From contig CM051002.1 in assembly GCA_027704905.1 (NCBI GenBank), forward strand, positions 14,509,739-14,573,738: a stretch of 64,000 bases of DNA. Direction: 5' to 3'. Under the pieces are notes generated by a model, which was not told the DNA's origin, made no database searches, and worked only from the letters and a program-made list of their open reading frames with translations. Source of the DNA: Muraenolepis orangiensis (Eukaryota; Chordata; Actinopteri; Gadiformes; Muraenolepididae). Below, in pieces: positions 35,161-47,810 of the stretch. The number at the start of each line of letters is the position of its first letter. Positions within the stretch are counted from its first letter, which is position 1. The translations under genes were made by a program, and so were the position numbers.

Positions 35161-35494
35161 TTAAAGAGGAACAGTCACCCTCCGCTATTTTTTGAGTACT
35201 ATATACTACACTGCTTCCTATAGGAGGGTTCGCAGTCTGCAAGATCCGTGGAAAAAAGGGTTGGGACTGTTGGACTGACTGGTCTGGGATGTGCGTTCTC
35301 TGTTGGTCCAAATAGAACCAATGAGATCAATGGTCCAACTTTACTATGAATTCTCATGGTTTATGTTGCAGACCGCGATTCATTCATTCATTCATTCATT
35401 CATTCATTCATTCGTTCATTCGCGATTCAACAGGCGTTTAAAGAAGTACTCTCATGTGTAAGAAAATCGCCGATCGTGACGAATTCTCCTTTAA
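35161..35494. mobile_element. Foldback MITE-like element with TTAAAG termini
   Basis: The left end starts TTAAAGAGGAACAGTCAC. The right end, read on the other strand, starts TTAAAGGAGAATTCGTCAC. Inside, TCGCAGTCTGCAA (35230-35242) faces TTGCAGACCGCGA (35366-35378) as an inverted pair, and GTTGGAC faces GTCCAAC closer to the centre. The element is therefore a nested foldback of about 334 bp without coding capacity. An (ATTC)n run of about 40 bases has grown inside the right arm. TTAA at both ends could be a target duplication, as for piggyBac-type elements, but the superfamily is not established. Confidence 0.6.
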
Positions 35495-35534
35495 ATTTGA
35501 AAGGGAAGAGGTCACACAAAGGAAATGTATGTAT

Positions 35535-35536
<2 letters not shown>

Positions 35537-35570
<34 letters not shown>

Positions 35571-35573
35571 TAG
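35537..35573. repeat. (TA)n microsatellite
   Basis: Alternating TA with one TG interruption. Confidence 0.9.
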
Positions 35574-38439
35574 TATATCTGTCGGCTAACAACTTGTATT
35601 GTGCTGGAATAGGCGTGTGGGGACTGGGCAGTAAAAAGTAAATATATAAAGAAAATAAACAGCGTTTATGGTTTAATCAACCTTTCCTCCAGAACTAAGT
35701 CCCCAAATCGTCTTATATATCGTCGTCTGGCTAAATACTTTATGCTTGATTGCCAACAACATAAAGATTCACCACCCGTCAAACAGCCACATCTGTGTTC
35801 GACATCTGACAATAAGAAACCCTCTTTATTATGACTTTTATTGAACACGGGCAATCTGACAACAAACTGCTGGAAGGAATCAAAGTGGTACAGTTGGAAT
35901 CAAGTTCAATTGTTTGACGTAAGTATATTTAACTTGCAAAGTTATAGGATAGATTGCCCCCAGCAAAGGAACATCGTTAGATTTGCATCAGGGTTTGGCT
36001 AAAGCTAACTTAAAATGCCCATAAAGGCAGTATCACATACGTACCCCCTTGCCTGCAAGTATATCAAGCCTTTCTTTCCATCTTTCTTGATAATGATGTA
36101 GGCGAAACATTGAACCTAAACGTGGGTCCCCTTGTCTGCACAGCTCTATTTCAAACATCTTGTATACATTTCTGCGCAAACCTTGGCTCATCCCCCCTGA
36201 CCCATCACCACGCCGGGTCCCCTTCACAAGTCCAACTGGGAACAAAACCAAGGGTGCATGCCTCGATGCAGCCCCTCCTCCCCCGGGTTGTCCAGGGTTC
36301 CTCCATCAGACGCCGTGTGCTCCTCATCTGGAGCACATCTGGACCTCGTTGGGGCCTCTGGCCAGCAGAGGAGGAGGGATGGATGTATGTATGAAGCAGC
36401 CGTGGCCCAGGCAGCGCAGGAGAGCAACGAGGGGGGAAATGAGCGAGACAAAGGTGTGACGCCCCGAGCGCGCCGGCTTGCCCTTGGGCGATCGCCTCGC
36501 ATTTCCCTTGTAAGCTCGACCAGATCGGGGGGGGGGGCCGGCCCGCCAACGGGGTCCTGGCAGAAACTAAAGGATGACCCGCCAAATCCACATCGCAATA
36601 GCAGTGGGCAGAGACTTAATCAAAGAGGGATTCAGAGTCATGGATACAGAGCAGAGCCTTGCGGTGTGATGTGGTTAGATGAAAGCGCGATCCTCGGGAT
36701 CCTCATTGGGTGAAACCAACAATAAAAAAAAAACATCCATTGAGAAACTAAGACTTTTGATTCAAAGAGTTGAAATCCCAAGCCTCATCCAAAGCATCCT
36801 GAAATCTGATATCAATGTGTTTTTTTGTTCCTGTTGAGGAATTCCACAGCCTCTTTCTGTTGGTTTCAGGTCACCCCGTACTTCCCATATCACAACGTGG
36901 AACCCCAGGCTCCGGGGGTACGTTGAAGCGCGGCGGGATGTGGAACCAAGAGACTCAGGTGTCGTTTCACAGACCATAAACGACATTTGGGCTGAGCTAT
37001 TGTGTGTTTTTTTGTGTTGGACACTGGACACGTCTATTGGTCAGGGGTATCCACTGACCCCCACCTCGTCCCAAAATTGCAGTGAGAAACCAGTCCGAGG
37101 GTGACAGTCCATTTTATTTGTTACGGCAGTAAAAAAGCCTCACACTATTGGTACAGACGGTTCTTCACGAGTGTCTAGTCTGTGTGGGTGCGTTTTTTGA
37201 AAATAAGAGTTCTTTGTCGGTTCATAAACATAAAAAAAGCATCTAACATTAAGATCCCCCCCTACAGACGCACAAAGCAAAGTTTGATGAGAAAATAAAT
37301 ATAACAGAAATGCACTTTTCGTTCCTGCAGTTCTTGGTTCTACTTTTCCGGGTGGTACTTTATTCTGCCCTGAGTTGTTCCCCGTGGTGGTGCGCTGACA
37401 TTGTATTTGACACAAGCCTTGTTCCAAACTTCCTCTCAGTCATAACAGACCCCAGGGCACTGAAAGAGGCAGCCATACATCTTAGAGGTTAGCCCTGCTA
37501 ATGAAGCCAACCTTGTCCGAGCAGGACCCCCCCCCCCCCCTCCCCCCTGTGGGTTTCTGTTGCCCAGTGATCCACATGCCACTCTTCTGAGAGGGGTTCT
37601 CCTGCTTGTTACCTCGAGATTCCCTGCAGGCGGTGCCTCGGACAGCCCCTGAGTATAGGACCCAAGCTAATGAGAAATGAGCGACTACAATAAAAACACA
37701 CCTTGGGGGGCACGGCTGGATAGCCGAGCTATAGAGCTATGGGGGGGGGGGGGTTCACTAGAGGCTTCTACCAAGAAGGACAATCAATTGCATGAGAAGT
37801 TCCTGTTTATGTTAAAAAAGTACTTGGAAATAACATAGAAGAGGAAGATTGGGGGAGATTTATGTTGGGGTAAGCCCAATAGCAGAGAGGGCTGGCCATG
37901 TATTTGGCAAAAACCCATATGGTGACCCCGGTCAAGCAAAACTCTTTCAGTGACGTTATTCAAACGTGCTTTAATGGATTTGCCAACTATACTTTTTTTT
38001 AAAAAACAACAACAATGAAAAACGATTTTTTGAAATGTCTTACATTTAAAACAATTGTTAAATATGTTGTAAATCAGTTCCATCGAGGCGAGACGATGAG
38101 GAAACGCGTCACTCTGATGTATTCAAACTCACTCGTTTGGGAAGTGAACCCCGAACCAGGGCCAGCGCCACTCCAGTTCATGCGAAACAATGTTTTATTA
38201 AAACAAACGAAACCAAAACAAAAACACGGCTATTCTTCAGTCTCGCTGACAAGGAGGCAAGTGGTTCAATCTGCAGAGAGAAACAGCTGGCCTACATTTC
38301 CCCCCCCCCCCCCCCGAAACCCCCCCACCTCGGCGCTCAGGCGCTCAGGTTCCCCCCGCAGTTGTGTTCATGACCAATGTCTCTCAGCACTCGCTTTCAC
38401 CTCCTTCCCTTCCACAACAGGAGAACCACAGCCCAGTGC

Positions 38440-38440
<1 letters not shown>
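35574..38440. other. Gene-free region
   Basis: No gene is supported. Poly-G/C tracts lie at 36537-36547, 37527-37540, 37741-37753 and 38300-38315. The 36,180-36,600 part is GC-rich and open in several frames on both strands, but no frame shows a known motif. Confidence 0.45.
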
Positions 38441-38442
<2 letters not shown>

Positions 38443-38529
<87 letters not shown>

Positions 38530-38546
38530 GGGGGGGGGGGGGGGGG
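38443..38546. repeat. (GA)n followed by poly-G
   Basis: About 42 GA units are followed by AGG and 18 G. The + strand is a purine-only tract of about 100 bases. Confidence 0.95.
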
Positions 38547-38990
38547 AGAGGGAGCTGTGTTGAGGACCTGAAACATGTCTGTTCCAGGCTCACAGACAAA
38601 GATCAAACGGTCAAGGTATTCTGTCCCTGTCACTGTTTGAGATGGTTATTTAATTATTTTATTTACACTTTTTGTGTTTTCATTACAATCATGACTTATA
38701 GATGTGAGTAAATGGGTCAGAGGATTGAAACTGATTGGTCCGAGAGAAATCTTGCCCATACATGGTAACATTTGGAAGCTACGTTATCCAAAGACGAAAG
38801 AGCAGCTACATTACAGCTGTATTAAAATGACTGGAATTTAGAAATTGTGCATATGATAAGTATTACAATGAGCTGAAACTAATCGGAAATAACTTGTTAC
38901 TAGCGTGCATTCAACCAGTGTGGTTATTCAGATTGGCCAAACATAACGGTTATATTAGGAACTGAAAGCTATCTTACCTGACAGTTAGCT

Positions 38991-39013
38991 TATATATATA
39001 TATATATATATAT
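38991..39013. repeat. (TA)n microsatellite
   Basis: About 11 TA units. A 15-C tract lies nearby at 39076-39090. Confidence 0.85.
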
Positions 39014-39555
39014 TGCAAGTTCCCATGAAAATAATTGATTATATTATAGGATGAGGCAAGCCTGTAACTGTCATACCCCCCCCCCCCCCCTACAGTTTCT
39101 AATATTTTCAGATTTATAAATAACAATGACGCAACCCTACGCAATGCAATATGTTCTGCATTCAGTCACTCACCGGCCACTGTTCAGTCAGTGATTGGAC
39201 ACCCCTCTATGGGATACAGACCATCCATTTGGCTTTGGATAATGTTGCCGATCGCAGAATACCTTCCTTGCGCTTTTGATTTCCCTGGACAGGTAATAAC
39301 CTCAGTGTGCCCCGTGGATCAGAGTTAGCGGCTTGTCTGTGGCTGTTCAGTGGCGGTCACATCTGCCTTCCAGCGTGCTTTGAGCTGATAGGAGAGCAGC
39401 TCACAGCTTCGCCCGGTGCAGCAGCTGGCCAGCCACAGATCCTCAACAGCGCTCCTCATCTTCTGACTTAAGAGGCCATAAAAAGCAGACAGGTGTCCCA
39501 GTGTTTGCACGTGCTTACACAACACGCGACATATGACTTATAGCTGTGAAAGTGT

Positions 39556-39612
39556 ACCCTGTGTGTGTGTGTGTGTGCGTGTGCATATGTGTGTGTGCAT
39601 GTGTGCATGTGA
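39556..39612. repeat. Imperfect (GT)n
   Basis: GT units interrupted by GCGT, GCAT and ATGT words. Confidence 0.85.
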
Positions 39613-39895
39613 CACGGGGGGCAATATATATGGGATTGCATCGCCTATTATTCTTCACGATGCCCTTCTCCGATCCATTTCTAACGGTTTGATTAGACAT
39701 TCTGTGATTTAAGTGCGTCCATTTGGTGCAACTCACCATAATGACTCCCACCCCCCTCCTACTCCTTCTCCTAAAGCAAACCACTGGCGGATTGCTTTTA
39801 CTATGACGAGAGTTGAAAGTTTAAACGCTGTTAAAAGGTCTACGTCTGGTTAGTGTGAGGGCGGTGGAGGGTGCATGTGTATGCGTGTGCATGTG

Positions 39896-39922
39896 AGTGT
39901 GTGTGTGTTTGTTTGAGAGTAA

Positions 39923-39978
<56 letters not shown>

Positions 39979-39988
39979 TAGTGAGTGA

Positions 39989-40045
<57 letters not shown>

Positions 40046-40082
40046 TGTGAGAGAGAGAGAGAGAGTGAGTGAGTGTGTGTGT
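39896..40082. repeat. Compound (GT)n-(GA)n repeat, duplicated
   Basis: The module (GT)n, (GA)n, GTGAGTGAGT occurs twice in a row. Both copies share the same junctions, so the module was probably duplicated as a unit. Confidence 0.85.
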
Positions 40083-40654
40083 TGTGGGGGAGTGGCAACG
40101 GTTTCTGAAATGGAAACTAATCCTCCGTGAAATAGGTCTTGAGGCCGAGGTCTGCCCCTAGCCCGTCCTAAAGACAACACAACACACCAGATAAGGATCT
40201 TGTGTCGCGCTGTCTTTCTGTCAGGGGCTTAACAAAGTGACTGTTGACAGGCTGCTCCGTCGGTTCGCCCCTTCATTATTATTTTTACTGTGACGGTGTC
40301 TGAAAACACGGTTGGACAGGGTGAACACTGCCCTCATTAATAATGCAGAGATCCCTGGACTGCACCACCAGACAAGGTCCCAGTGAGGCCTGGCAGAGTG
40401 GTCTGAGGGAGGAAAAGGAGGGAGGAGGAGGGGGTTGAGGGGGTTAAAAGGCCTGTCAACAACAACATAAACAGCTAAACAACTCTGGATGCTGAGAGGG
40501 GTGGGATGTGATGAGGGTATGGGCGTCACTCTCCCGCTCCTGCTCTCTCGCCCTCTTTCTCCCTCCCTCTAGCTCCCAATCTCTGTTCCTCTCTCTCCTT
40601 TTTTTGCTCTCTCTGTCTCCCTTTCCCTCCTTCTCTCTCGCTGTCCCTCTTTAA

Positions 40655-40895
40655 AGATTCAAGATTCAAGATTTTTATTTGCTATATGCAACAAGTACAA
40701 TGGAATGCTTACCCCCCCCCCCCATTCCGCCCGCAGTATGAATTCCCTACAATTTAACACTATATGCTATACTATTGACTATACGTATAGTTTACAACAC
40801 TATACTATACTATAACGATACTGTACATAATAAAAAGAACAATAAAAATAACAAATTAAGTGACAGATGGATGATGTATACATGTGTTGAATTGT
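40655..40895 (-). repeat. Interspersed repeat family R, copy 3
   Basis: It begins agattcaagattcaagattt and then tttatttgctatatgc, followed by aagtacaatggaatgcttac, a 12-C tract, gcagtatgaa, AT-rich actata words, taaaaagaacaat and gatggatgatg in the same order as copies 1 and 2. On the minus strand the end is tandem 'aatcttg' after 'aaataaaa', as in LINE-derived retroposon tails. It is inserted in a pyrimidine-rich tract. Confidence 0.65.
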
Positions 40896-41100
<205 letters not shown>

Positions 41101-42470
41101 CTACTGCTTTCTTCTCAGCCTTCTGAGAACTGTGTTGTCACTCTCTACGTTCCACACTTCTGCTGAGACATAAAGAGCTGTCTCTCGCTGCTGACACCCA
41201 ATCCTAAGCCTCTTCTGAAGTGACTCTTCACAGAGCTGGAGGCAGCCCTGCAGGTCACATGACCAATTGTCCAAATTGACCTTGACACAATAACCCAGAG
41301 GAAACCTATTCAGACTTAAGCTGTATTATCATTCAAAACTCAACCAAAGGGACTTTCCAATCAGGAACACAGATCTACCAGGGGCAGAATGGTGTCAGAG
41401 ACATATTGCACCCTTTAGATTCTCACTCTCAAGACATGCAATATAACGTATATCTTAAGGGCTGAGGGTATCTGGGACTTATGTTGAGCTCCATGTTTGT
41501 AGTGCTGATTCTGGCCATGCTTCTTAGAATCAACACTGTAAGCAAAGTTTTCTATTAAAGTATTCTTTACGTTATTTTAGAATTCCGACAAATCAAGTAG
41601 ACCAAACTGATCCTAATAATATTTCATATTATAGATAATGTTTAAGATGAATGGTATTTATAAATATATCTATAAAAGTATGTATATATAATAAAAAAAA
41701 TGATATCTAATAAAAAATGTATCTAATATTATTATATCTAATATTATATTAATAGTTATTTCTGGATTAAGTCCAGGCTTAGTTTTGGATTCTTAAGTCT
41801 CTGGACCTGCCCCCCTACTCACTAAGAAGGCCCAGTTAAGGCCATACGTGGGCATGACTTTCACCAGGGTATCGATGCGCGATCTATGACGTCTTTCTAT
41901 GATGATAAATTCACGGCTATCCACAAACCTTTCTCATGAGCCCCCCCCCCCCTCTGTATCTTCAGGCTTTCTGTTCTAAGGGAGGTAGAAGAAACACACT
42001 CCACTCTGGATGTGGATAAATAATGAATGACCTTGAGTTGAGCCAACTACTGCAATATCCTGATCCCAATATGGTTCATTTCATTATCTCCAGAACGTAT
42101 TTTACTCAAAGAGCGTATCGGGTGGAGTAGACGGACAGCTGTCACATGTCAACGCCTTACACCCCCCCCCCCACCCCCATGGGAGCCCCCCTCGTCTCAG
42201 CCGCTTCGAGGAGAGCTCCTGTTTACTCTCTGTCTGTGCCCTCCCGCCCCCCCCCCCTCCAGAGCCCCAGGAGAGCGGCCAGGCTGTCTACTGGAACCCT
42301 CATTAGTAGAGAAACCATGCTCCTCAGACACGGCTCCATCAGGTGGCGATAGAGGGTGGCCTTACCAAGGCCAGAAGGGCCCCGGGGCTCTTCTACTGGG
42401 TGGGGGGGGGGGGGGGGGGTGATAGGGTTGACGGAGCAGAGGGCACACTGAAGCTCTCTCTAGCCGCTCT
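41101..42470. other. Gene-free region
   Basis: AT-rich sequence at 41,560-41,770 is followed by mixed sequence with a 12-C tract at 41941-41952, C tracts near 42,162-42,260 and an 18-G tract at 42402-42419. No gene is recognised. Confidence 0.45.
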
Positions 42471-42529
42471 TTAAGCTCCGATCAGGTGTCAACGCCGCAT
42501 GCCAGAATTTATTTAGCATCGGGCAACAA

Positions 42530-43060
42530 GTTGTGAGGAAACTCGATCCTGAGGAGGCCGCCTTTGCCTTTCTTCCTCCGCCGGAACATGGTGCACTGGT
42601 GCCAGAGGGGCGTTCCTCCTCCAGGAGCGCCCCTCCTCCCCTCTCACCTCCCAGCACCGAGCCTGTCCAGAGGCGGCTCTCAGATTTCACAGACGCCGCC
42701 GCCGCCGCCGCCACCACCACCAGTGGCAAAAACACACTGACGACACCACTGCGGTGGCGTGTGAAGCTGGGCGAAGGAGAAGAAGAAGATCGTCTGACCG
42801 GAGCCGCTCCCCGGCAGTGGAGATGGACAACTCGGGCCAACGCTTCAGGCACGTCCGTCGCGCCTGGCGGGCCTCGCGCAACGCGATCCGTCGAGGCGTT
42901 ACCAGCCCACCAGCGGTAACATCTGGTCCGGTCCGTCCGTCTGGCTCCCGGATACCGGACCCCACCCGGGGCCCCTCCTCCGTGCCTCCGACCGCCCAGT
43001 GTCCTACCGTCCTCGGACAGGGCGCAGGGTCTCCCCGGAGAGAGGGTGGCCCGTTAGCCC
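42530..43060. promoter_or_regulatory. CpG-rich island
   Basis: A block rich in CG dinucleotides (for example cagacgccgccgccgccgcc near 42,690 and gtccgtcgcgcctggcgggc near 42,855) stands out from the AT-rich surroundings. Overlapping frames on both strands stay open for 90-130 codons but show no known domain, which is expected for GC-rich DNA. It could be a promoter or first exon of an unrecognised transcript. Confidence 0.35.
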
Positions 43061-44088
43061 AGGGTTATTCAATCTGATTCCTCTGCCCCGCTTCAGATTT
43101 CACCAGATGGGCAGATGCTTACGATGAAAACACACTTGGCGTTTGATCCGGCATATTGTCACACGTCTCACACCACGAATGATACTTTAATACAGGCTCA
43201 TTATCAACTCCTGATACAAACTGAGCTAGTAGACAGCTGGCATCCTTTAGATGACGATCAGTGTCTCCACAGAGGAGCTTCTTACCAGCACAGCCTTTTA
43301 CGCAGGCCTTTAAACATTTTTGATAAATATACCAAAAAGGGCGAGGCACATCAGCACATAATCATCAATCACCATTCAAACAAACAAGGCGGTGTTAAAG
43401 CATCATCCGAGAGAGACAGAGGGGAAAGAGAGAGATCGAGAGATCTCCAGGGACGAGCCTGTTTTTCATTGTTATTGCCAGTGTTCAGTGTCATGATTTG
43501 ACCGTGAAGCCTGTTCCTTGTCACACACTTGGAGGGAGACCTGCGGCCCTGTGGTTCCGGAGCGTCGCTCAGCCTTATCCATCCTTGAGCCCGATGGCGG
43601 TAATGAAGAGAGGCCGGCAGTCCTGGGAGTTCCTGTGATTGCGTGTATGTGAACTCACTCTGGTGTCCTCACGGTTTACTGCCGCCATCCCTCCGCCACA
43701 GCCGCAGCCGCCGCAGCCGCTGTAGTGATCACAGGAGATAGATGATCTCTGGAAGAAATGTAGGATTAGACTGAGATCTGTTTTGACAAATGACCCTGGG
43801 CTGCTTTTGGCTGAAACCTTCTGAAGTAAAAAAGATTATAATACAAAAGAAACAATTGCAAGTAGGCCTACACGCTGGGATTTATTTAATTGAAAGGGCT
43901 GAGATGTAAGGGAAGTCTTTTGGATTTTGGATCTTTGTTATGGCGTTGAGGTTAATGGTCCTTAGCCGGGCCAGTCAATGACAACCCGGTTCATATTAAG
44001 AGGACGTCATAGTAAGCTCTCTTCAAAGTAAAAGTGCTTAGATGTAATTCAGCTGTAATATACTAATGTAAGGTAGGAGTACTCACAA

Positions 44089-44140
<52 letters not shown>

Positions 44141-45620
44141 CAATCCATGATAGTCTTGGCAGTACCTTAATGACAATATTATCTAAATTTACCTCCAGTG
44201 AAGGTGAGATTTGTCTTTCCATGTTCGATGTTATTCATAGTCTACGACCGTTTTTATGTTTTTCTTACTGTTTGCAGGTTATTTCTCTAGGGATGTGACT
44301 ATGTTGCAGATCGAAAGCCTGAAATTGCTAAGAAAACTCAAAGCCCACCTCAAGTAAACATTCAACGAGGAACCAGCGATTAGGATTAATGACAGTATTT
44401 CAAAATTCCTTCATTCCAGCTATGTGTCTTGGCGGCTGTAGCAACAACATCTTACTCTACGGAGATCTATAAACAGACAGACATGCTTTCCTGGAACTGA
44501 ACCGAACAAAATAGGGTTATTGTTTTTTTTGTCTCCAACGCGATCCAAAATGAAAAGTACTGCTTTGGCGTGCGATGCAATGCGAGTGCGGTTTTAATGT
44601 CGTAACCTGGCCCCCGGCGACAGACGCAGACTGCTGCATCCCAGACGCGTCACGCATGTCTGATGCTAAATGATAACCCGTAGCCATAGCGTGCCGTCTC
44701 TCTCTCCCCCCTTCTGGACGCCGCTGAGGACTCCTACCGCCGGACTCCCGACACAAAGATAACAAAGTCAGAGGTAATCAAAACAAAAGGACTGCAGATG
44801 CAGAGCCCACATTCTGGCTGATCTTCGCCACCACAACGCAGCCATCGTGCTTGCCACGATAAGGCCGGCCCGCCATGTCCCCATCGAGAAGCGACACCCA
44901 CAGAAGGGACTGTCTGTCTGAAGGGGGGGGGGGGGGTGACTAGTGCTGTACCTACTCGGGCTATAGCAGTAGAGCTATCGGGAGAGGTTCATGCAGGTTA
45001 AGAAGCTAAGAGGTATGCAGCAGTACCTCTCATTTAAGTAAGCATCTTTACATTTCTTACTATTGTCCCACATTGGAGTGAAACACTTTTAAGACCCCCC
45101 CCCCCCCCCCCCCCAGGTAAGACCCTTGCGTGAAATGGAACCCGGGCTCCCGAAACGTTATCCGGGAGATCCAACTCCAAATACCCCCATACCCTCCATA
45201 CAGCAACAAAGAGATGCTGGGCTGATAGGCTGTGTGCCGTGCTATGTGAGAGTGAGGGGGGAGCACCGCAAGACACCCTGAATATGGTTGAACAATGTTT
45301 TGGGAGGGGAGAGACTCTTGTTTGAAGTGTGAGATAACAAAAGCAGATGAGACCATGGAGAACCAGTCAAAGGTCTGCCTGGGACGGTCCCCCGACACCC
45401 TACAACCCAGATAGCGTGCAAAGACTGGATGGAAAACAACTCTTATTATTTTAACTGAGGTTAAAATAAGCTTATTATGAAAGTCCGTATTTAAACCGTA
45501 TGAGCGGAATTTATTTACTGTAAAAAAGAAAAGGAAGAGGAAACAAACTCATTTAAAAAAGTGATTAGCCTTAGGCCTAAAAATAGCTTGTGTTTTTGAG
45601 TTGTGAATGGCTTTGATTTG
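43061..45620. other. Gene-free region
   Basis: It holds (CA)n at 44092-44138, poly-G at 44923-44936 and poly-C at 45095-45114. A small CCG/CAG-rich patch lies at 43,680-43,725. No gene is supported. Confidence 0.45.
44092..44138. repeat. (CA)n microsatellite
   Basis: About 23 uninterrupted CA units. Confidence 0.92.
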
Positions 45621-45625
45621 TATTA

Positions 45626-46028
45626 TTAAAGGAATATTTCTGCCGGTTTTCAACGAGCTTTGTACCAATACAATGTGGGTAGACGAGGTCTGTGTCACTT
45701 TTATTGTTATTGGGCCTTTCTACTGCATAGACAGACACGTTTAATGGAAACCCCATTTTTTTATAGGAAGAAATTAGTAATGGAGGAATTGATTTATGTA
45801 TATATCTGTAGAAGGTCATTTTTGTTTCGCCTTTCTGAAAACAACTTTGGTTTAATTATTAGGGCAGAATGGCGTCACGCATTTAAAAAATAAACCAATT
45901 TATATTATTTATACTTTATTTTTACGCCTTTTGGCTATTTTCATAATAACCAAAGCACACCAGTATGGCATTCTTCAGTGAGATATATGAAGGCATGCTG
46001 CAAATTCCTTATGTGACGTTTCCCTTTA

Positions 46029-46036
<8 letters not shown>
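45626..46036. mobile_element. Possible MITE with TTAAAGG ends
   Basis: The left end reads ttaaaggaatatttctgcc, a style common in fish MITEs. The other strand at the right end reads ttaaagggaaacgtcac. Only the first seven bases of the ends match clearly, so the boundaries and the assignment are tentative. The interior has no transposase. Confidence 0.25.

Positions 46037-46083
<47 letters not shown>
46031..46083. repeat. (CA)n microsatellite
   Basis: About 25 CA units follow directly on the TTTAAA at the right end of the possible MITE. Confidence 0.92.
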
Positions 46084-46085
<2 letters not shown>

Positions 46086-47360
46086 TACCACTTCTAACAC
46101 GCGTACGTTTCAAATGTCAAGCCCAGCAGACCCCCAAGTGACATTATGGGATTCTATAATGTTAGTGAGCTCCCCAGACGCCCATTAAATCTGCACAACG
46201 GTTGTTAAAAACAGAGGGAGAAAAAAAGGGAGTTTGGGGTGGAAATAGGCTAGTTCAAAATGTGGATGTAGAAATAAGTATATGGGCCTATAATATATAC
46301 TCTATCCCGTTGGCCCCGAACGGCTGGAAAAGCCTGAGTCGGTACAAGATGTGGCAAATAGGAAGATGGAGATGTCTGAAGATGGCCCCCGTTGTCGTGG
46401 GAACATCCTCTTTGGGTGTGTAACCTGGCTGTTATATAGAGCCGATGCACAGAGCAGAGAGACTTCAGTTTCAAACCATCACAGAGCCGTGGCTCCAAGC
46501 TGAAAGATTATGCTTGTTTTATGGCTTCTTCTTCTTCTTCTTCTTCTCTCAGTGCTTTTTGAAATGCTGTTCAGTGTTCTGGTAGAACAAGACTAAGGGT
46601 TTAAAGAAGAGCGCTCTGTTTGATGTATGGGCTTTTCATTGTTGACGTGCTCAAACTTTTCCCAAGGAAGAAGAAGTTTGCTGTCGCTATCCACAACTGC
46701 AGCTGTCTGCAGCTTATCAGCAGTCTGATAAGTAATAGTTGAGGAAAACCATTCCATTTTTTCAAAAGCATACAGAATCTATAAAACATCAAATATAAAA
46801 CCGTAAAACTAAAGTATAACTCAAATATGCCAAATTATTCGCAATCATAGGATCATCAGCATAATCCCAATCATTTATTTAATTTCACTTGATTAACACC
46901 TTTCTATAAAATGTGCCGCTTCACATTAAAACTAGAATATAACGATTTTTACGAGGTCAAATGAATAAAAGTAAAAGTATATAGTGTATATATATATATA
47001 TATATATACACAGTATATTCCAACACATTATTTCCTCTGTGGTTGTCTTTACTACTGTTGGTTTGGGCTGTGGGCTGTCGTGGTATTATTTTAAACTCTT
47101 TCGTACATCGGTTTTACGCTCGGCCCCAGAACAATCGTGGCAGTGGGTCAACCTGCTCCGGGTTTCGCAGACACACAGACTGTCGGGCTGCTGAATGGCT
47201 CCGAGGCCAATCTTTATTCCGGGCCAACAATCAGGCTTGTATTCCTTGTCAAAACGTCAAAGCGTCAAATCGAGGAGACAAGTCGACAAGCTCCACGCGG
47301 CGAATGTATGTCACCGCTTGTGCTTCTTAATCATGTGTTCAATGGAAGTCATGTGTTGAG
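46084..47360. other. Gene-free region
   Basis: Single-copy sequence with a (TTC)n patch near 46,525-46,546 and (TA)n near 46,988-47,008. The 47,080-47,330 part is GC-balanced and open in two frames without recognisable motifs. Confidence 0.45.
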
Positions 47361-47370
47361 TTAATGTGAA

Positions 47371-47561
47371 TGTGTGTGTGTGTGTGGGACACATGGGTGT
47401 ATAATAAGCAATGCCTATTTGAGTGGGTGTGCATGCGTGAATGTGAGTATGTTCATTAATGTATGTGTGTGTGAGTGTGTTGTATGTGTTTGTGTGTGTG
47501 CAGGCATGTGCGTGTGTGTGTGTGTGTGTGTGCGTGTGTGCGTGTGTGTGTGTGTGTGTGT
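47371..47561. repeat. Imperfect (GT)n tract
   Basis: GT-rich sequence is interrupted by unique words, with the densest part at about 47,510-47,561. Confidence 0.85.
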
Positions 47562-47702
47562 CTTGAGGCGTGCATGGTTTGTCTGCTGGCGCATTCCCCG
47601 GCTCTCCTGCCTGTGTGCTGTGGTCGTTGCATGCCTGGCACTCACCACTATCTGTCTGCTTTGGCTGTGGCTGTGGCTGTTGTTCCTCCGCAGCCTCACG
47701 CT

Positions 47703-47810
47703 CTGGAGATAAGGGTGGGGTGTAGGGGGGGGGGGATGGAGATAAGGGCGGGGTGTAGGGGGGGGGGATGGAGATAAGGGCGGGGTGTAAGGGAGGGGGA
47801 TGGAGATAAC
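47703..47810. repeat. Minisatellite, about 35 bp x 3
   Basis: Three tandem copies of a unit containing ggagataaggg, cggggtgta and a G tract. The copies differ mainly in the length of the G tract. Confidence 0.85.

Noticed and set aside
36205..36600. Overlapping frames of 94-151 codons on both strands
   Set aside because: A GC-rich stretch open in four frames at once, with no domain, no splice signals and no codon periodicity that I could see.
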